Source: Spartobacteria bacterium
GTDB lineage: Bacteria; Verrucomicrobiota; Verrucomicrobiia; Chthoniobacterales; UBA10450
Reading direction: 5' to 3'
Length of the DNA: 64,000 bases
Assembly (NCBI GenBank): GCA_003169695.1
Contig: PNAS01000076.1
Location: forward strand, 21,889-85,888
In this document: positions 16,261 through 25,208 of the stretch, in pieces
How the letters are laid out: each line of letters opens with the position of its first letter
How positions within the stretch are numbered: position 1 is the first letter of the stretch
The notes under the pieces: generated by a model
Database searches by the model: none
Told to the model about the DNA's origin: nothing
What the model saw: the letters and a program-made list of their open reading frames with translations, nothing else
Translations under genes and position numbers: made by a program

Positions 16261-19200
16261 CTACGGCGGTGTTGTAGCGCTTGCAATGTTCGAGTTTAGA
16301 GAGAACCCGCAACCATTAAACGACCCCACTCGATAATAATAGGTCGTTCCCGGTGTCCGCCCGTTATCCGTATAGGTGGTGGTGTTGGGAGGTAGATTAC
16401 CAGGGATGAAGGCAAAGCTCACGCCGTTGAGAGATCGTTGAACCCGATAACCAGTCTCGTTAGTTGCATTGTCAGTCCATGTCAGAGAAATCTGCGTGGA
16501 TGAGTTCGCGGTCGCGACAAGATTTGTCGCCGTAGCGGGTGTCTGACAAGGGGTGGGTGTTGGAGTCCCTGCCGGTGTCGGTGTAGGTGTCGGCGTCGCT
16601 GCCGGCGTGGGCGTTGGAGTAGGTGTCGTTGCCGGTGTAGGCGTTGGCGTCGCTGCTGGCGTAGGCGTCGCTGCTGGCGTAGGCGTTGGAGTTGGGGTAC
16701 CGGCCGGTAGTGTTATAGCGCTTGCCACGTTGGACGATGCAGAGTTCCCGCAAGCATTAAACGCCCCCACTCGATAATAATAGGTCGTTGCCGGCGTCCG
16801 CCCATTATCCGTGTAGGCGGTGACGTTCGAACCAAGAGTAGCAATGAAGGTAAAGCTTATGCCATTGGTAGATCTTTGAATCCGAAAACCAGTCTCGTTA
16901 TTTGAATTGTCAGCCCACGAGAGAGCAATCTTGCTGGATGAGATTGCAGTTGCCGAAAGATTTGTTGGCGCAGCGGGTGTCTGACAAGGGGTAGGCGTTG
17001 GAGTCCCTGCCGGTGTTGGTGTGGGTGTTGCCGTCGGCGTGGGTGTTGGAGAGGGATCAACGTCAATGTTGACTCCAGCGGCGTTTTCACTCGGCTTGCC
17101 ACGGGAGTCCGTAACACGAACGGTCGCCCGGTACGAGCCCGGACTATTATAAGTGTGCTGAATCGTAGGAGTCGACTGCGTGACCGGTGGTGTGCCATCT
17201 CCGAAATCGAAAGTGAAGGAGGCGATGGTATCCGGTGGTGGGTCGGTATCGGGATCCGACGACCCAGAAGCATCAAAGTTGACCACCAGCGGGGCGACAC
17301 CGGACAGCGGGCTGGCGGTTAGTGCGGCCACCGGCGCTGTGTTGGGCCGGCAGAACGGATTGTTGCCCACCAAGGTATAGCTACCGGAGGGCGCGAGGTT
17401 GTCCGGCATATTGTCTGGGGTAATAGTGGCAGCAACCACATCGGCCGTAATCCGTATCAGAAATCCCGTAAGATTCTGTCCCGGCGTAGGATTACCAATG
17501 GCGCTCGTGGGCACTACAATCGTAATCGTCCCATCGGAACTGAATGTGCTCGCTGGATCGGCGGCGACAAATGGTCCGGCGGTTGGTCCAACTTGAAAGA
17601 TAGGTTGAGTGGTAGCTCCGTCCGTGGGTACGTTGGTCATGCGCACGGTGTAATTAACACTGTCCGGAGCGGTGAACGTGACCGGCCAGCGAGTGCTCGG
17701 AGGTACTGTCGTAAGATCTTCCATCTTGAGAGTAAAGACGACCTTGCTGGGCGCGAAGCTAAATGGCTCTGCAATCGAGAGACTCCGAATGTCCCAGCCC
17801 GGATTTGCAGTCACGCCGGTGGGGACGATCAGGTCGCCCGCTGGGTCCGTGAGAATTTCACATCCCGGCAACAAGCACTTATCGCATGGAGCTGCCGCCA
17901 CCCCAATTGGCAACTCACTACAGTTCACGCTCTCCCCGATGAGATTCGTCGCTGTCACTTTGTAGAAGTAGGATGTGTCGGGAAGGGTTGTCGCGTCGTC
18001 GTAGGTTGTCTTACAGGCGGGGCAACCAATGGTTACCGTCGCCAGCGGAGAGCCATAGGTGCCCGGATCTGTGCGTCTGTAAATTTTATAACCCGTGAGC
18101 GGCGAGCCGCCGTTGTCCGGCTCCGACCAATCGAGGTGCACAACGCTGCCGGCAGCTCCGGTAACGCTGTTGAGGCGCGGCGCCGCGGGAACAGCGGGCT
18201 CTGCTGGGTTTGGATCAAACGCCGCGAGCAATCGCGGGCCACCAGATTGCCGAATGATGGATGAGAGTGCGCTGCGCGAGGCCGTGTACCCGTTGGTCGG
18301 ATCCGGCGGATCATTTGCTGTCGCTTCGCTACAACCCGGAGCAACACAGCCGTCCGCAAAAGCGGCCAAAACGCGACCTTCTTTGTCGATCTGCAGATCA
18401 TTAAAGTCGAGCAGGTTGCGGTCGGCCCCGCAGGTGGTGCCGCCAGTACAGATCGAACCGATTTGCACGGGATCATGCCCAGTGGCGTTGACCAAAGTAT
18501 AGGTTTGCCCTCGATCGAAAGTCGTCGCGATGTAAAAGTACCACACGCCGCGGAAGCTGCCTATACCCCCGCCGCTACAACAATCTCCAGTTCCTGTGGA
18601 GGTGCCGAGAAAACCGAAAGAAGCGCGATCACCGTCACCGGCCACGACTTCCGGGAAAACAGCGTGCGCAATGACGCCCTGGCTGACATCTACGTCGGAC
18701 CAGGTATCGCCGTGGTTGGTCGAAACTGCGATATGAGGATGGCCGTCGTTATTTTCGTAGCCGAGATAAAGAGTATTGTCCGTTCCGATCCCGATGGAGG
18801 GATCGGTGGAACCGGAACCGCTGCCGGGAATGGTCTTAACCGTCCAGGTCAAGCCGTTATCGGTCGAGACCGCCACGCCCGTTCCAGAGCCGCAACTCTT
18901 ATTGGGAACGTAAACGGTTCCGTCCGGACCAACCTTGATGTGGCCGTGCAAGCCGCCACACTGCGAAACGTTCCACATCGGGACACCGGGCCCGAAGGTC
19001 AGCCCGCCATCATCACTGCGGGCGGCGAAAGCCGTGCCGATATCTTGTGAGGCGTAGTAAACTTGGTTCAGATAGAGCGGATGGACTGGTGGTGGGATTG
19101 CGTTTTCGTTGAAAGGCCCACCTCCTACCGTCTCGTGGTCCACGCCCGCCGGCTGACCCGAACCCTGGGATTGCGTCCAGGTTCCGCCGTCATCATCCGA

Positions 19201-20103
19201 AAAGGACATGATGCTTGTAGCGCCGGCTAATTGCGATTGAAACACGCGCCCGGTTTGGTGATCGACATAGCCGATGGGATCGAGCGTCTCCACGCCCTCA
19301 GTTGCATTCGTCACATCTTCCCAAAGCGGCGCATTACTAAACGCACCACTGGGAGGATTCGGGTTCTTGGCCGGTGAAGAGCAATCATCAAAGCTGACCC
19401 GAAACTCGTTCAGGTTCGCCGTGAAGAACGTGACGCCCGCCAGATTGACTTTATCGTGCTTAAGAGCTGGAACGTTGGGATTCCAATCAATTCCGATCGA
19501 AGGCTCGCCCGCGGAGCCAGCCCCAGCGAGATCGCTCGGGTTGGGCGAATAGTTTTGGTATCTCGGCGCGGGGCCAGTAGCCGGCGGTGGGGCCGGCGGA
19601 ATATTTTCTAAAGTGACCGTAGCCGTGTAGGTCTGTCCCGCCGGCGCGAAAGGTACCACTCGAATAGTATAAGTGGCCGAGACCGCCGGTAGAACGACCA
19701 CTTCGGGATCGGCGGAGGAAGCCGCCGTGGCGACAGTGGTAGCACCTTGCAGAATATAAACATCAAAATCGGCTGACGAGATCGGCCAGCCGACGCTGAT
19801 CTTTACCTGTTTGGTCGGATCGGGGTCGGGACCCCCTGCCATGCTCACCGTCAAAACAAAATCATCGCAAGACATTGGCACGGTACAGACCGGAGCACCG
19901 GCTTGCGCCGTGGGGTTAGATGCGACGAAAGGTCCACCCATATATGTCAACGTCGGGTTCGCCAGGGAAACCATCCCGGGTGACGATGGATTCGTATCAG
20001 CAAAACTGAACATAGCCAGCAATACGCCAGCGGAGCAGAGCGCGATCGCGAGTGATATGCGCGGATTGAACAGTCCGGATTCGGGAGCGGTATTTTTTCG
20101 CAT
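16261..20103 (-). CDS. Secreted mosaic protein: propeller, PKD and FN3 domains
   Basis: 1280 residues with a signal peptide (SLAIALCSAGVLLAMFSFA). From N to C: a PPC-like beta domain (about 60-170), a BNR/sialidase-like propeller region with repeated 'S-x-D-x-G-x-T-W' motifs (FSDDDGGTWTQS, STDNGLTWTV, STNHGDTWSD; about 190-600), one FN3 (about 650-735), a DOMON-like beta domain, a PKD domain (FDFGDGTPPV; about 925-1010), a Pro/Thr linker, an FN3, a longer Pro/Thr linker (PTPTPTPAATP units) and a final FN3. The two last FN3 domains are near duplicates. No catalytic residues of sialidases were identified. No sorting signal such as PEP-CTERM is seen. Likely extracellular or surface protein; function unknown. 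Confidence 0.85.
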   Translation of the reverse strand: MRKNTAPESGLFNPRISLAIALCSAGVLLAMFSFADTNPSSPGMVSLANPTLTYMGGPFVASNPTAQAGAPVCTVPMSCDDFVLTVSMAGGPDPDPTKQVKISVGWPISSADFDVYILQGATTVATAASSADPEVVVLPAVSATYTIRVVPFAPAGQTYTATVTLENIPPAPPPATGPAPRYQNYSPNPSDLAGAGSAGEPSIGIDWNPNVPALKHDKVNLAGVTFFTANLNEFRVSFDDCSSPAKNPNPPSGAFSNAPLWEDVTNATEGVETLDPIGYVDHQTGRVFQSQLAGATSIMSFSDDDGGTWTQSQGSGQPAGVDHETVGGGPFNENAIPPPVHPLYLNQVYYASQDIGTAFAARSDDGGLTFGPGVPMWNVSQCGGLHGHIKVGPDGTVYVPNKSCGSGTGVAVSTDNGLTWTVKTIPGSGSGSTDPSIGIGTDNTLYLGYENNDGHPHIAVSTNHGDTWSDVDVSQGVIAHAVFPEVVAGDGDRASFGFLGTSTGTGDCCSGGGIGSFRGVWYFYIATTFDRGQTYTLVNATGHDPVQIGSICTGGTTCGADRNLLDFNDLQIDKEGRVLAAFADGCVAPGCSEATANDPPDPTNGYTASRSALSSIIRQSGGPRLLAAFDPNPAEPAVPAAPRLNSVTGAAGSVVHLDWSEPDNGGSPLTGYKIYRRTDPGTYGSPLATVTIGCPACKTTYDDATTLPDTSYFYKVTATNLIGESVNCSELPIGVAAAPCDKCLLPGCEILTDPAGDLIVPTGVTANPGWDIRSLSIAEPFSFAPSKVVFTLKMEDLTTVPPSTRWPVTFTAPDSVNYTVRMTNVPTDGATTQPIFQVGPTAGPFVAADPASTFSSDGTITIVVPTSAIGNPTPGQNLTGFLIRITADVVAATITPDNMPDNLAPSGSYTLVGNNPFCRPNTAPVAALTASPLSGVAPLVVNFDASGSSDPDTDPPPDTIASFTFDFGDGTPPVTQSTPTIQHTYNSPGSYRATVRVTDSRGKPSENAAGVNIDVDPSPTPTPTATPTPTPAGTPTPTPCQTPAAPTNLSATAISSSKIALSWADNSNNETGFRIQRSTNGISFTFIATLGSNVTAYTDNGRTPATTYYYRVGAFNACGNSASSNVASAITLPAGTPTPTPTPAATPTPAATPTPTPATTPTPTPTPAATPTPTPTPAGTPTPTPCQTPATATNLVATANSSTQISLTWTDNATNETGYRVQRSLNGVSFAFIPGNLPPNTTTYTDNGRTPGTTYYYRVGSFNGCGFSLNSNIASATTPP
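16545..17055. repeat. Internal repeats encoding Pro/Thr linkers and twin FN3
   Basis: Within the secreted-protein gene, hexamer-type repeats (variants of gtaggcgt-tggagt / cgtcgctgctgg) at 16555-16700 and 16990-17055 encode the PTP/AATP linkers. The FN3 codings at about 16280-16540 and 16720-16980 are diverged duplicates. These runs are prone to slippage and to assembly collapse. Confidence 0.75.
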
Positions 20104-20488
20104 GAGGTTGTATTGTGTTAGGGTTGGCGCGGACGGGTTTTAGAACACCTGGAGATTGGCGCGTGTGCATTGAGGGTTCGAAGCATCTGGGTCCGAACGG
20201 ATGTAGATTTTTGTAGAATTAGTGGTTTGAAAAAATGTCGAAAATACATAAAAAAATCGAGTGTCATCTCCTATCATTACGACAATGTAATGTTCAAATC
20301 GCCGCGCGGGGTTTGGAAGCTCAGGCAGTTCGTAGTGTGGGGAGATTTCGCGTTGGTTGGCGGTAAACACACACGATCGTTTGGTGCCTAAGCCAAGTGC
20401 GTTGCCCTACCTTGGCTTGCTCCACACCATTTGCCGCGAGAGACTTTCAACTTTATCCCTCGACCGAACTGAGTGATAGAACGCTGCG
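20104..20488. other. Gene-free divergent promoter region
   Basis: 385 bases between the divergently transcribed secreted-protein gene (minus) and a lipoprotein gene (plus). It contains an AT-rich patch (about 20200-20290, e.g. aaatacataaaaaaatcg) out of keeping with the local GC and suitable for promoters in either direction. No gene, repeat or riboswitch could be recognised. Confidence 0.5.
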
Positions 20489-21082
20489 ATGCGTGCCTGT
20501 TTACTCTGGTTGGCCTTTTGTCTGATATTTGCCATTGCCGGCTGCTCGAAGCCGGAAACGGCTCGGGCGCCGACTAGCCCGCAGTTGGCGAACGCGCCTG
20601 AAGCTGGCCAGGGAGCGACGAATGTGATCGACGCGTGTTCTTTGCTAACGAGCAAAGAAATCGAGGCGATTCAGGGCGCGGCTTTAAAGGACACTAAGCC
20701 GAGTGCTAACTCTCAAGGGGGCCTCGCCGTTTCGCAGTGCTACTTCCTCCTCCCGTCCGCAGCCGATTCAATCGTTCTTACCGTGACACAAAGAGCCGCC
20801 GGCTCTAACTCGCGCGATCCGAAAGAATCGTGGGACGAAATGTTCCATGGCAACAAAGAAAATGCGAGCACACGCGAAGAAGGAGAGAAGGAATCGGTAG
20901 GTCCGCAGATGATTATCAGTCTTGGAGACGAGGCGTTCTGGGCACCCCAGCGCTTCGGCGGCGCGATGTATGCCCTCAAGGGTAACATCTATATCAGCAT
21001 AAGCGTCGGGGGTCCTGGCGATCAGCCGACCAAGATCCAAAAATCGAAGGCTCTCGCTGAAATTGTATTGAAGCGTTTGTAA
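20489..21082 (+). CDS. Lipoprotein, DUF3558-like
   Basis: 197 residues, MRACLLWLAFCLIFAIAGCS with the lipobox IAGC (Cys19). The mature part starts with a proline/alanine linker, then DACSLLTSKEIEAIQGAALK, CYFLLPSAADSIVLTVT and a C-terminal GAMYALKGNIYISISVGG. The 'ACSLLT--EI-A--G' opening and the paired cysteines are typical of DUF3558-like exported proteins. Function unknown. Confidence 0.7.
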   Translation: MRACLLWLAFCLIFAIAGCSKPETARAPTSPQLANAPEAGQGATNVIDACSLLTSKEIEAIQGAALKDTKPSANSQGGLAVSQCYFLLPSAADSIVLTVTQRAAGSNSRDPKESWDEMFHGNKENASTREEGEKESVGPQMIISLGDEAFWAPQRFGGAMYALKGNIYISISVGGPGDQPTKIQKSKALAEIVLKRL

Positions 21083-21167
21083 GCCGCGGCGGATAGCGGT
21101 GCACTTGCTCTGAGCGTGGAAAATAATCGTATTCCAATCGGTGCGGCGTTTCTGTTACACACACGGA

Positions 21168-22745
21168 ATGGCTTCCACGTCTCTCTGGCCGCGGTTTCAG
21201 AAATATTTCCTGCGTTATGACGATCTCGACTTCTCGATCGACATAAGCCGGATGCGATTTGCGGATGATTTCTTCGGAAAAATGCAAGCACGCATCGAAA
21301 AAGCGTTCGCCGCCATGCGCGAACTTGAAGCGGGCGCGATCGCGAACCCGGACGAGCAGCGAATGGTCGGACATTATTGGCTCCGCGATTCAAAACTCGC
21401 GCCGAACGCGGAGCTCCGCGCGGACATCGATGAAACCAACGCCGGCATTAAACGATTCGCCGCCGACGTGCACAGCAAGAAAGTCGCACCGCAAAATGGA
21501 GCGCGCTTCAAGCATATCCTGCTGATCGGCATCGGCGGCTCGGCGCTCGGCCCTCAATTCATCGCCGACGCTCTCGGCCGCGCCGGCGATCCGCTCGATA
21601 TTTATTTCCTCGATAACACGGACCCCGACGGATTCGATCGCGCCTTCAACAAGATCGGCGATCATCTCGCCCACACGCTCACAGTGGTGATCTCGAAATC
21701 CGGCGGCACGAAAGAGACGCGCAATGGAATGTTGGAAGCCGCCGCGCGTTACGAGCAAGCCGGCCTCGATTTTGGAAAACATGCTGTCGCGGTCACGGGC
21801 GTGGGGAGCGACCTGGACAAGCACGCGGAAAAGAACGGATGGCTGACGCGGTTTCCGATGCACGATTGGGTCGGTGGCCGCACTTCGATCATGAGCGCGG
21901 TCGGCCTTGTGCCGGCAGCGCTGGAAGGTTTTGACATCGACAATTTTCTCGCGGGCGCCGCGGCGATGGATGCGAAAACACGCGCGCCGGAGGCAGAGCG
22001 GAACGCGGCGATGCTGCTGGCATTGATGTGGTTTTACGCGGGAAATGGCCGCGGAGAAAAGGACATGGTGATCCTGCCCTACAAGGACAGGCTGATGTTA
22101 TTCAGCAAATACCTCCAGCAACTGGTGATGGAGTCGTTAGGCAAGGAAAAAGATCTCGATGGCAACATCGTCCATCAGGGTATCGCCGTTTACGGAAACA
22201 AGGGATCGACGGATCAACACGCGTATGTGCAGCAATTGCGCGACGGTGTCTTGAATTTCTTCATCACGTTTGTCGAAGTGCGCAAAGACCGTGCGGCACA
22301 ACGGTTCGAGGTCGAGGACGGCGTGACGAGCGGCGATTATTTACAGGGATTCCTGCGCGGGACCCGCTCCGCACTTTACGAAAGCGGACGCGAATCCATC
22401 ACGATCACCATTCCGGAAGTGAACGCCTTCAACGTTGGTGCGCTCATTGCCTTGTATGAGCGCGCGGTCGGATTCTATGCCAGTCTTGTGAACATCAACG
22501 CCTATCATCAACCGGGCGTTGAAGCCGGTAAAAAGGCAGCAACGCAGGTGTTGCAACTTCAGGGTCGGGTTCGGGAAAGTCTGGGCGCCGAGCCCGGGAA
22601 AACCGCGGAGGAAATTGCCCGGTCGCTGAACGCAGATGCCGAAGATGTCTTTCACATTCTGCGACATCTCGCGGCGAACGATCCGGCGCTCCGCGTCTCC
22701 GGCGGTGATGCGATTGGGTCGCAGAGATATTCTTGGGCTAAGTAG
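21168..22745 (+). CDS. pgi: Glucose-6-phosphate isomerase
   Basis: 525 residues from ATG 21168 ([14 protein letters not shown]). SIS-domain signatures: [32 protein letters not shown] (phosphate loop), [15 protein letters not shown] and, near the end, [17 protein letters not shown] with the catalytic Lys. It interconverts glucose and fructose 6-phosphate. The C-terminal extension (after about 470: [19 protein letters not shown]) resembles a small winged-helix segment found in some Pgi of this branch. An in-frame GTG at 21141 is the alternative start. Confidence 0.93.
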   Translation: MASTSLWPRFQKYFLRYDDLDFSIDISRMRFADDFFGKMQARIEKAFAAMRELEAGAIANPDEQRMVGHYWLRDSKLAPNAELRADIDETNAGIKRFAADVHSKKVAPQNGARFKHILLIGIGGSALGPQFIADALGRAGDPLDIYFLDNTDPDGFDRAFNKIGDHLAHTLTVVISKSGGTKETRNGMLEAAARYEQAGLDFGKHAVAVTGVGSDLDKHAEKNGWLTRFPMHDWVGGRTSIMSAVGLVPAALEGFDIDNFLAGAAAMDAKTRAPEAERNAAMLLALMWFYAGNGRGEKDMVILPYKDRLMLFSKYLQQLVMESLGKEKDLDGNIVHQGIAVYGNKGSTDQHAYVQQLRDGVLNFFITFVEVRKDRAAQRFEVEDGVTSGDYLQGFLRGTRSALYESGRESITITIPEVNAFNVGALIALYERAVGFYASLVNINAYHQPGVEAGKKAATQVLQLQGRVRESLGAEPGKTAEEIARSLNADAEDVFHILRHLAANDPALRVSGGDAIGSQRYSWAK

Positions 22746-22836
22746 GCGGATCGCGCGCTCCGTCGCGCGATGTTTATTTGGCCCTGAAAGCTTTCGGGGG
22801 ACTACGTGTCATCGAGCGCGGAGCGCTCGATCCACC
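22745..22836. repeat. REPIN-like inverted repeat element B
   Basis: 92 bp from ggcggatcg to cgatccacc. Left arm: atcgcgcg-ctccgt-cgcgcgat; right arm: atcgagcg-cgga-gcgctcgat; the two arms are inverted copies with a roughly 40-base spacer containing gaaagctttcggggg. It begins at the last base of pgi, so it may serve as its terminator. Belongs with elements A and C. Confidence 0.78.
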
Positions 22837-22900
22837 AATCTGGGGCTGGCCGCTGGCACTGAACGACGGTTGCGCTAGGGTTTTCGTCTTCCCTTTCGTC

Positions 22901-23614
22901 ATGTCTGCATCTGCTGAACCAAATTCAACCCCGAACCCGGACATCCAGGTTCCGATGCCAGACGTGGTGAAGTTCATGCGACAGCTCGGTCACGATCTGC
23001 GCAATCATCTCAACGGGGCCGAACTGCAATCGGCTTACATCGCCGAGATCGCGGAGGATCCGGAGCTGAAAGACGAGATCAAACGTTTGCGCGCGATGAT
23101 TTCCGAAGTGGGAGCAGGTTTGCAACGCGTCACCTCAGCGCTCAGCGCGGCGAGATTGACGCTGATGCCATATGACGGGACCGATTTGGTGGACGATTTG
23201 CGTCAGACGCTGGCGACCGACTATCCGGACGAAAGTGCGAAGATAGAATGGAGCGTGCAGGTGGACAACGTCACCTTGCAGATCGATCCGCAATCATTGC
23301 AGCCGGCTCTGATGGAATTGTTCGCGAACGCCTTCCGGCACGATCGCGCAGAAGGCGTCATTTCGGTGGAGGCGCGGATTGAAAACGATCGTTTCGTGCT
23401 CACCATCCGGGAACCGAAGCGGAGCTTTGACCGCTCGACCGAAAACTGGGGACGCGAGCCGTTGCGGGCGATCGGCCAAGGTCATTATGGTCTTGGCCTT
23501 CATCGGTCGAGGGATATCATCGAGGCGCACCGCGGCCAACTAAACGCGCGCTATGACAACGCGGCATCTTCGCTCATCACGACGGTTGCGCTCCCCCTGG
23601 CCGAGTCGGCCTAA
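22901..23614 (+). CDS. Histidine kinase, compact, cytoplasmic
   Basis: 237 residues from ATG 22901 (MSASAEPNSTPN). It has an H-box variant QLGHDLRNHLNGAEL (His about 31) and an HATPase domain with N-box ELFANAFRHDRAEG and G-box GQGHYGLGLHRSRDII. There is no membrane segment or PAS/GAF sensor, so input must come from a partner or from residues in the first 25. The HDLRN box resembles the HisKA variants of NtrB/CheA-like or 'GHDLRNP' kinases. It lies 121 bases upstream of a sigma-54-dependent response regulator and is presumably its kinase. Confidence 0.85.
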   Translation: MSASAEPNSTPNPDIQVPMPDVVKFMRQLGHDLRNHLNGAELQSAYIAEIAEDPELKDEIKRLRAMISEVGAGLQRVTSALSAARLTLMPYDGTDLVDDLRQTLATDYPDESAKIEWSVQVDNVTLQIDPQSLQPALMELFANAFRHDRAEGVISVEARIENDRFVLTIREPKRSFDRSTENWGREPLRAIGQGHYGLGLHRSRDIIEAHRGQLNARYDNAASSLITTVALPLAESA

Positions 23615-23735
23615 GAGCGACCGGCTTGCGATCGTTGTGCTTCGTGGAGTGAATGAAATCGCAAAACGCACGTCGATTGCTCTTTCTGTTTCTTCTTCGC
23701 GTCGCGTAGAATGAATGCGGGACTAATGCAAGACC

Positions 23736-25130
23736 ATGACCGCTGAAAACCGACGCATCCTGATCATCGACGATGAGCGGCCCATCCTGCTCACGTTGGA
23801 GGCGCTCCTTGGCCGTCACGGCTATCAACCCGAAACCGCGGCGACCGCGTCGTATGGGCTGCGGGTGTTGCAGAACAATCCGCCCGCCGTGGTCTTGCTC
23901 GATCTGCAACTGCCGGACGCAGACGGCTTGCAAATGCTCGATCAGATCAAGCAGGAGCATCCGGAGACGCAGGTAATCATTTTGACGGCGCACGATTCGC
24001 TGAGTAACGCGATCGAGTCGATCAAACGCGGCGCTTATCATTTTATCAGCAAGCCGTACGCGCCCGAGGAACTGCTCAGCCTTATCGAGAAAGCGCTCGA
24101 GAAGCAATCGCTCCTCCGCGAAACGGAACAGCTTCGGGAGAAGACGCAACAGCTCGAGAAACGCCTCGAAATCGCGGAGACGCGGCTGGCCCCCGTGGTC
24201 AAAAGCAAGGCCATGCAGGAGATTCAGGAATTGATCGAAGCGATGGCGCCGTCAGAAGCCAATGTGTTGATCACGGGTGAAAGCGGCGTTGGCAAGGAAG
24301 TCATCGCGAATGTGATCCACAGCCGCAGCCGGCGCGCCGCCAAACCGATGGTGAAACTAAACTGCGCGGCCTTTCCGCAGGCGATGATCGAGGGGGAATT
24401 ATTCGGCTACGTGAAAGGAGCATTCACCGGAGCGATGAATGATTTTGCCGGCATGATCGCAGCAGCCAGCGGGAGCACGTTGTTTCTCGACGAGATTTCC
24501 GAGATGCCCCCAGATTTGCAGACTCGCTTTTTACGGGTGCTGCAAGAACGCGAGTACCGGCCCCTCGGAAGCACGCGCACACTGAAAGCGGACTTCCGTG
24601 TCGTGGCGGCAACGAACCGCCCGATTGCCAGCGCGCTGGCCGAGAATCGATTGCGCGCCGATCTCTATTACCGGCTCAACACCTTTCAAATCGAGATCCC
24701 GCCTTTACGAGAACGGAAGGAAGATATTCCGCCGCTGGTGGCTACGTTTCTGAAGCGATTCGCGCAAGAGCTCGGCAAGTCGGAACCTGAAATTGCTCCG
24801 GAAGCCTTTCAAAAACTGCTCGACTACTCGTGGCCGGGGAACGTTCGCGAACTGCAGAACGCAATGGAATACGCGGTCGTCCTCGCGCGCCAAAACAAAA
24901 TCGGCGTAAAAGAACTTCCGGCGGAAGTGCAGTTACCGGCTGCTCTTCAACAAACGGAGCGCCACAACAACGGTGGCACCGGCGTTCAGAATCTCGATGA
25001 CATGGAGCGGAACGCGATCATCCAAGCGCTTGCCCAATGCCACGGGAACAAAAAAAAGGCCGCGCAGGTTCTCGGCATTCAGCGTCCGACGCTTTACAAT
25101 AAGATGAAGCGATACGCGATCGAGCTCTGA
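23736..25130 (+). CDS. NtrC-family sigma-54 response regulator
   Basis: 464 residues. REC domain (1-120) with IDDERP, phospho-acceptor Asp in VVLLDLQLPDADG and Lys in FISKPYAP; a coiled coil (about 125-150: REKTQQLEKRLEIAE); AAA+ domain (155-385) with Walker A GESGVGKE, the sigma-54 contact loop GAFTGAMNDF, Walker B LFLDEISEMP and the arginine-finger region; C-terminal FIS helix-turn-helix (KKAAQVLGIQRPTLYNKMKR). It activates RpoN-dependent promoters. Its position just before glnD suggests, but does not prove, a link to nitrogen status. Confidence 0.95.
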   Translation: MTAENRRILIIDDERPILLTLEALLGRHGYQPETAATASYGLRVLQNNPPAVVLLDLQLPDADGLQMLDQIKQEHPETQVIILTAHDSLSNAIESIKRGAYHFISKPYAPEELLSLIEKALEKQSLLRETEQLREKTQQLEKRLEIAETRLAPVVKSKAMQEIQELIEAMAPSEANVLITGESGVGKEVIANVIHSRSRRAAKPMVKLNCAAFPQAMIEGELFGYVKGAFTGAMNDFAGMIAAASGSTLFLDEISEMPPDLQTRFLRVLQEREYRPLGSTRTLKADFRVVAATNRPIASALAENRLRADLYYRLNTFQIEIPPLRERKEDIPPLVATFLKRFAQELGKSEPEIAPEAFQKLLDYSWPGNVRELQNAMEYAVVLARQNKIGVKELPAEVQLPAALQQTERHNNGGTGVQNLDDMERNAIIQALAQCHGNKKKAAQVLGIQRPTLYNKMKRYAIEL

Positions 25131-25131
25131 C

Positions 25132-25193
25132 GGAGGCGTTTGGGGCAAGCGCCTGCTGTTGTGGGTAGGCGCTTGGCCCAAGCGCCTCTACAT
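25132..25193. repeat. Two 'aggcgcttgg' hairpins before glnD
   Basis: Two successive hairpins: ggaggcgttt/aagcgcct (25132-25154) and the near-perfect palindrome aggcgcttgg-c-ccaagcgcct (25167-25187), ending ctctacatt. The same core recurs at 28801-28836 and 47468-47514. It lies between the regulator stop and the glnD start, in the leader of glnD. Confidence 0.75.
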
Positions 25194-25208
25194 TAGTCAG
25201 AATCCCGA

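Noticed and set aside
16545..17055. Regular repeats resembling a CRISPR array
   Set aside because: They are in-frame Pro/Thr linker codons of the secreted protein, lacking unique spacers of even length.
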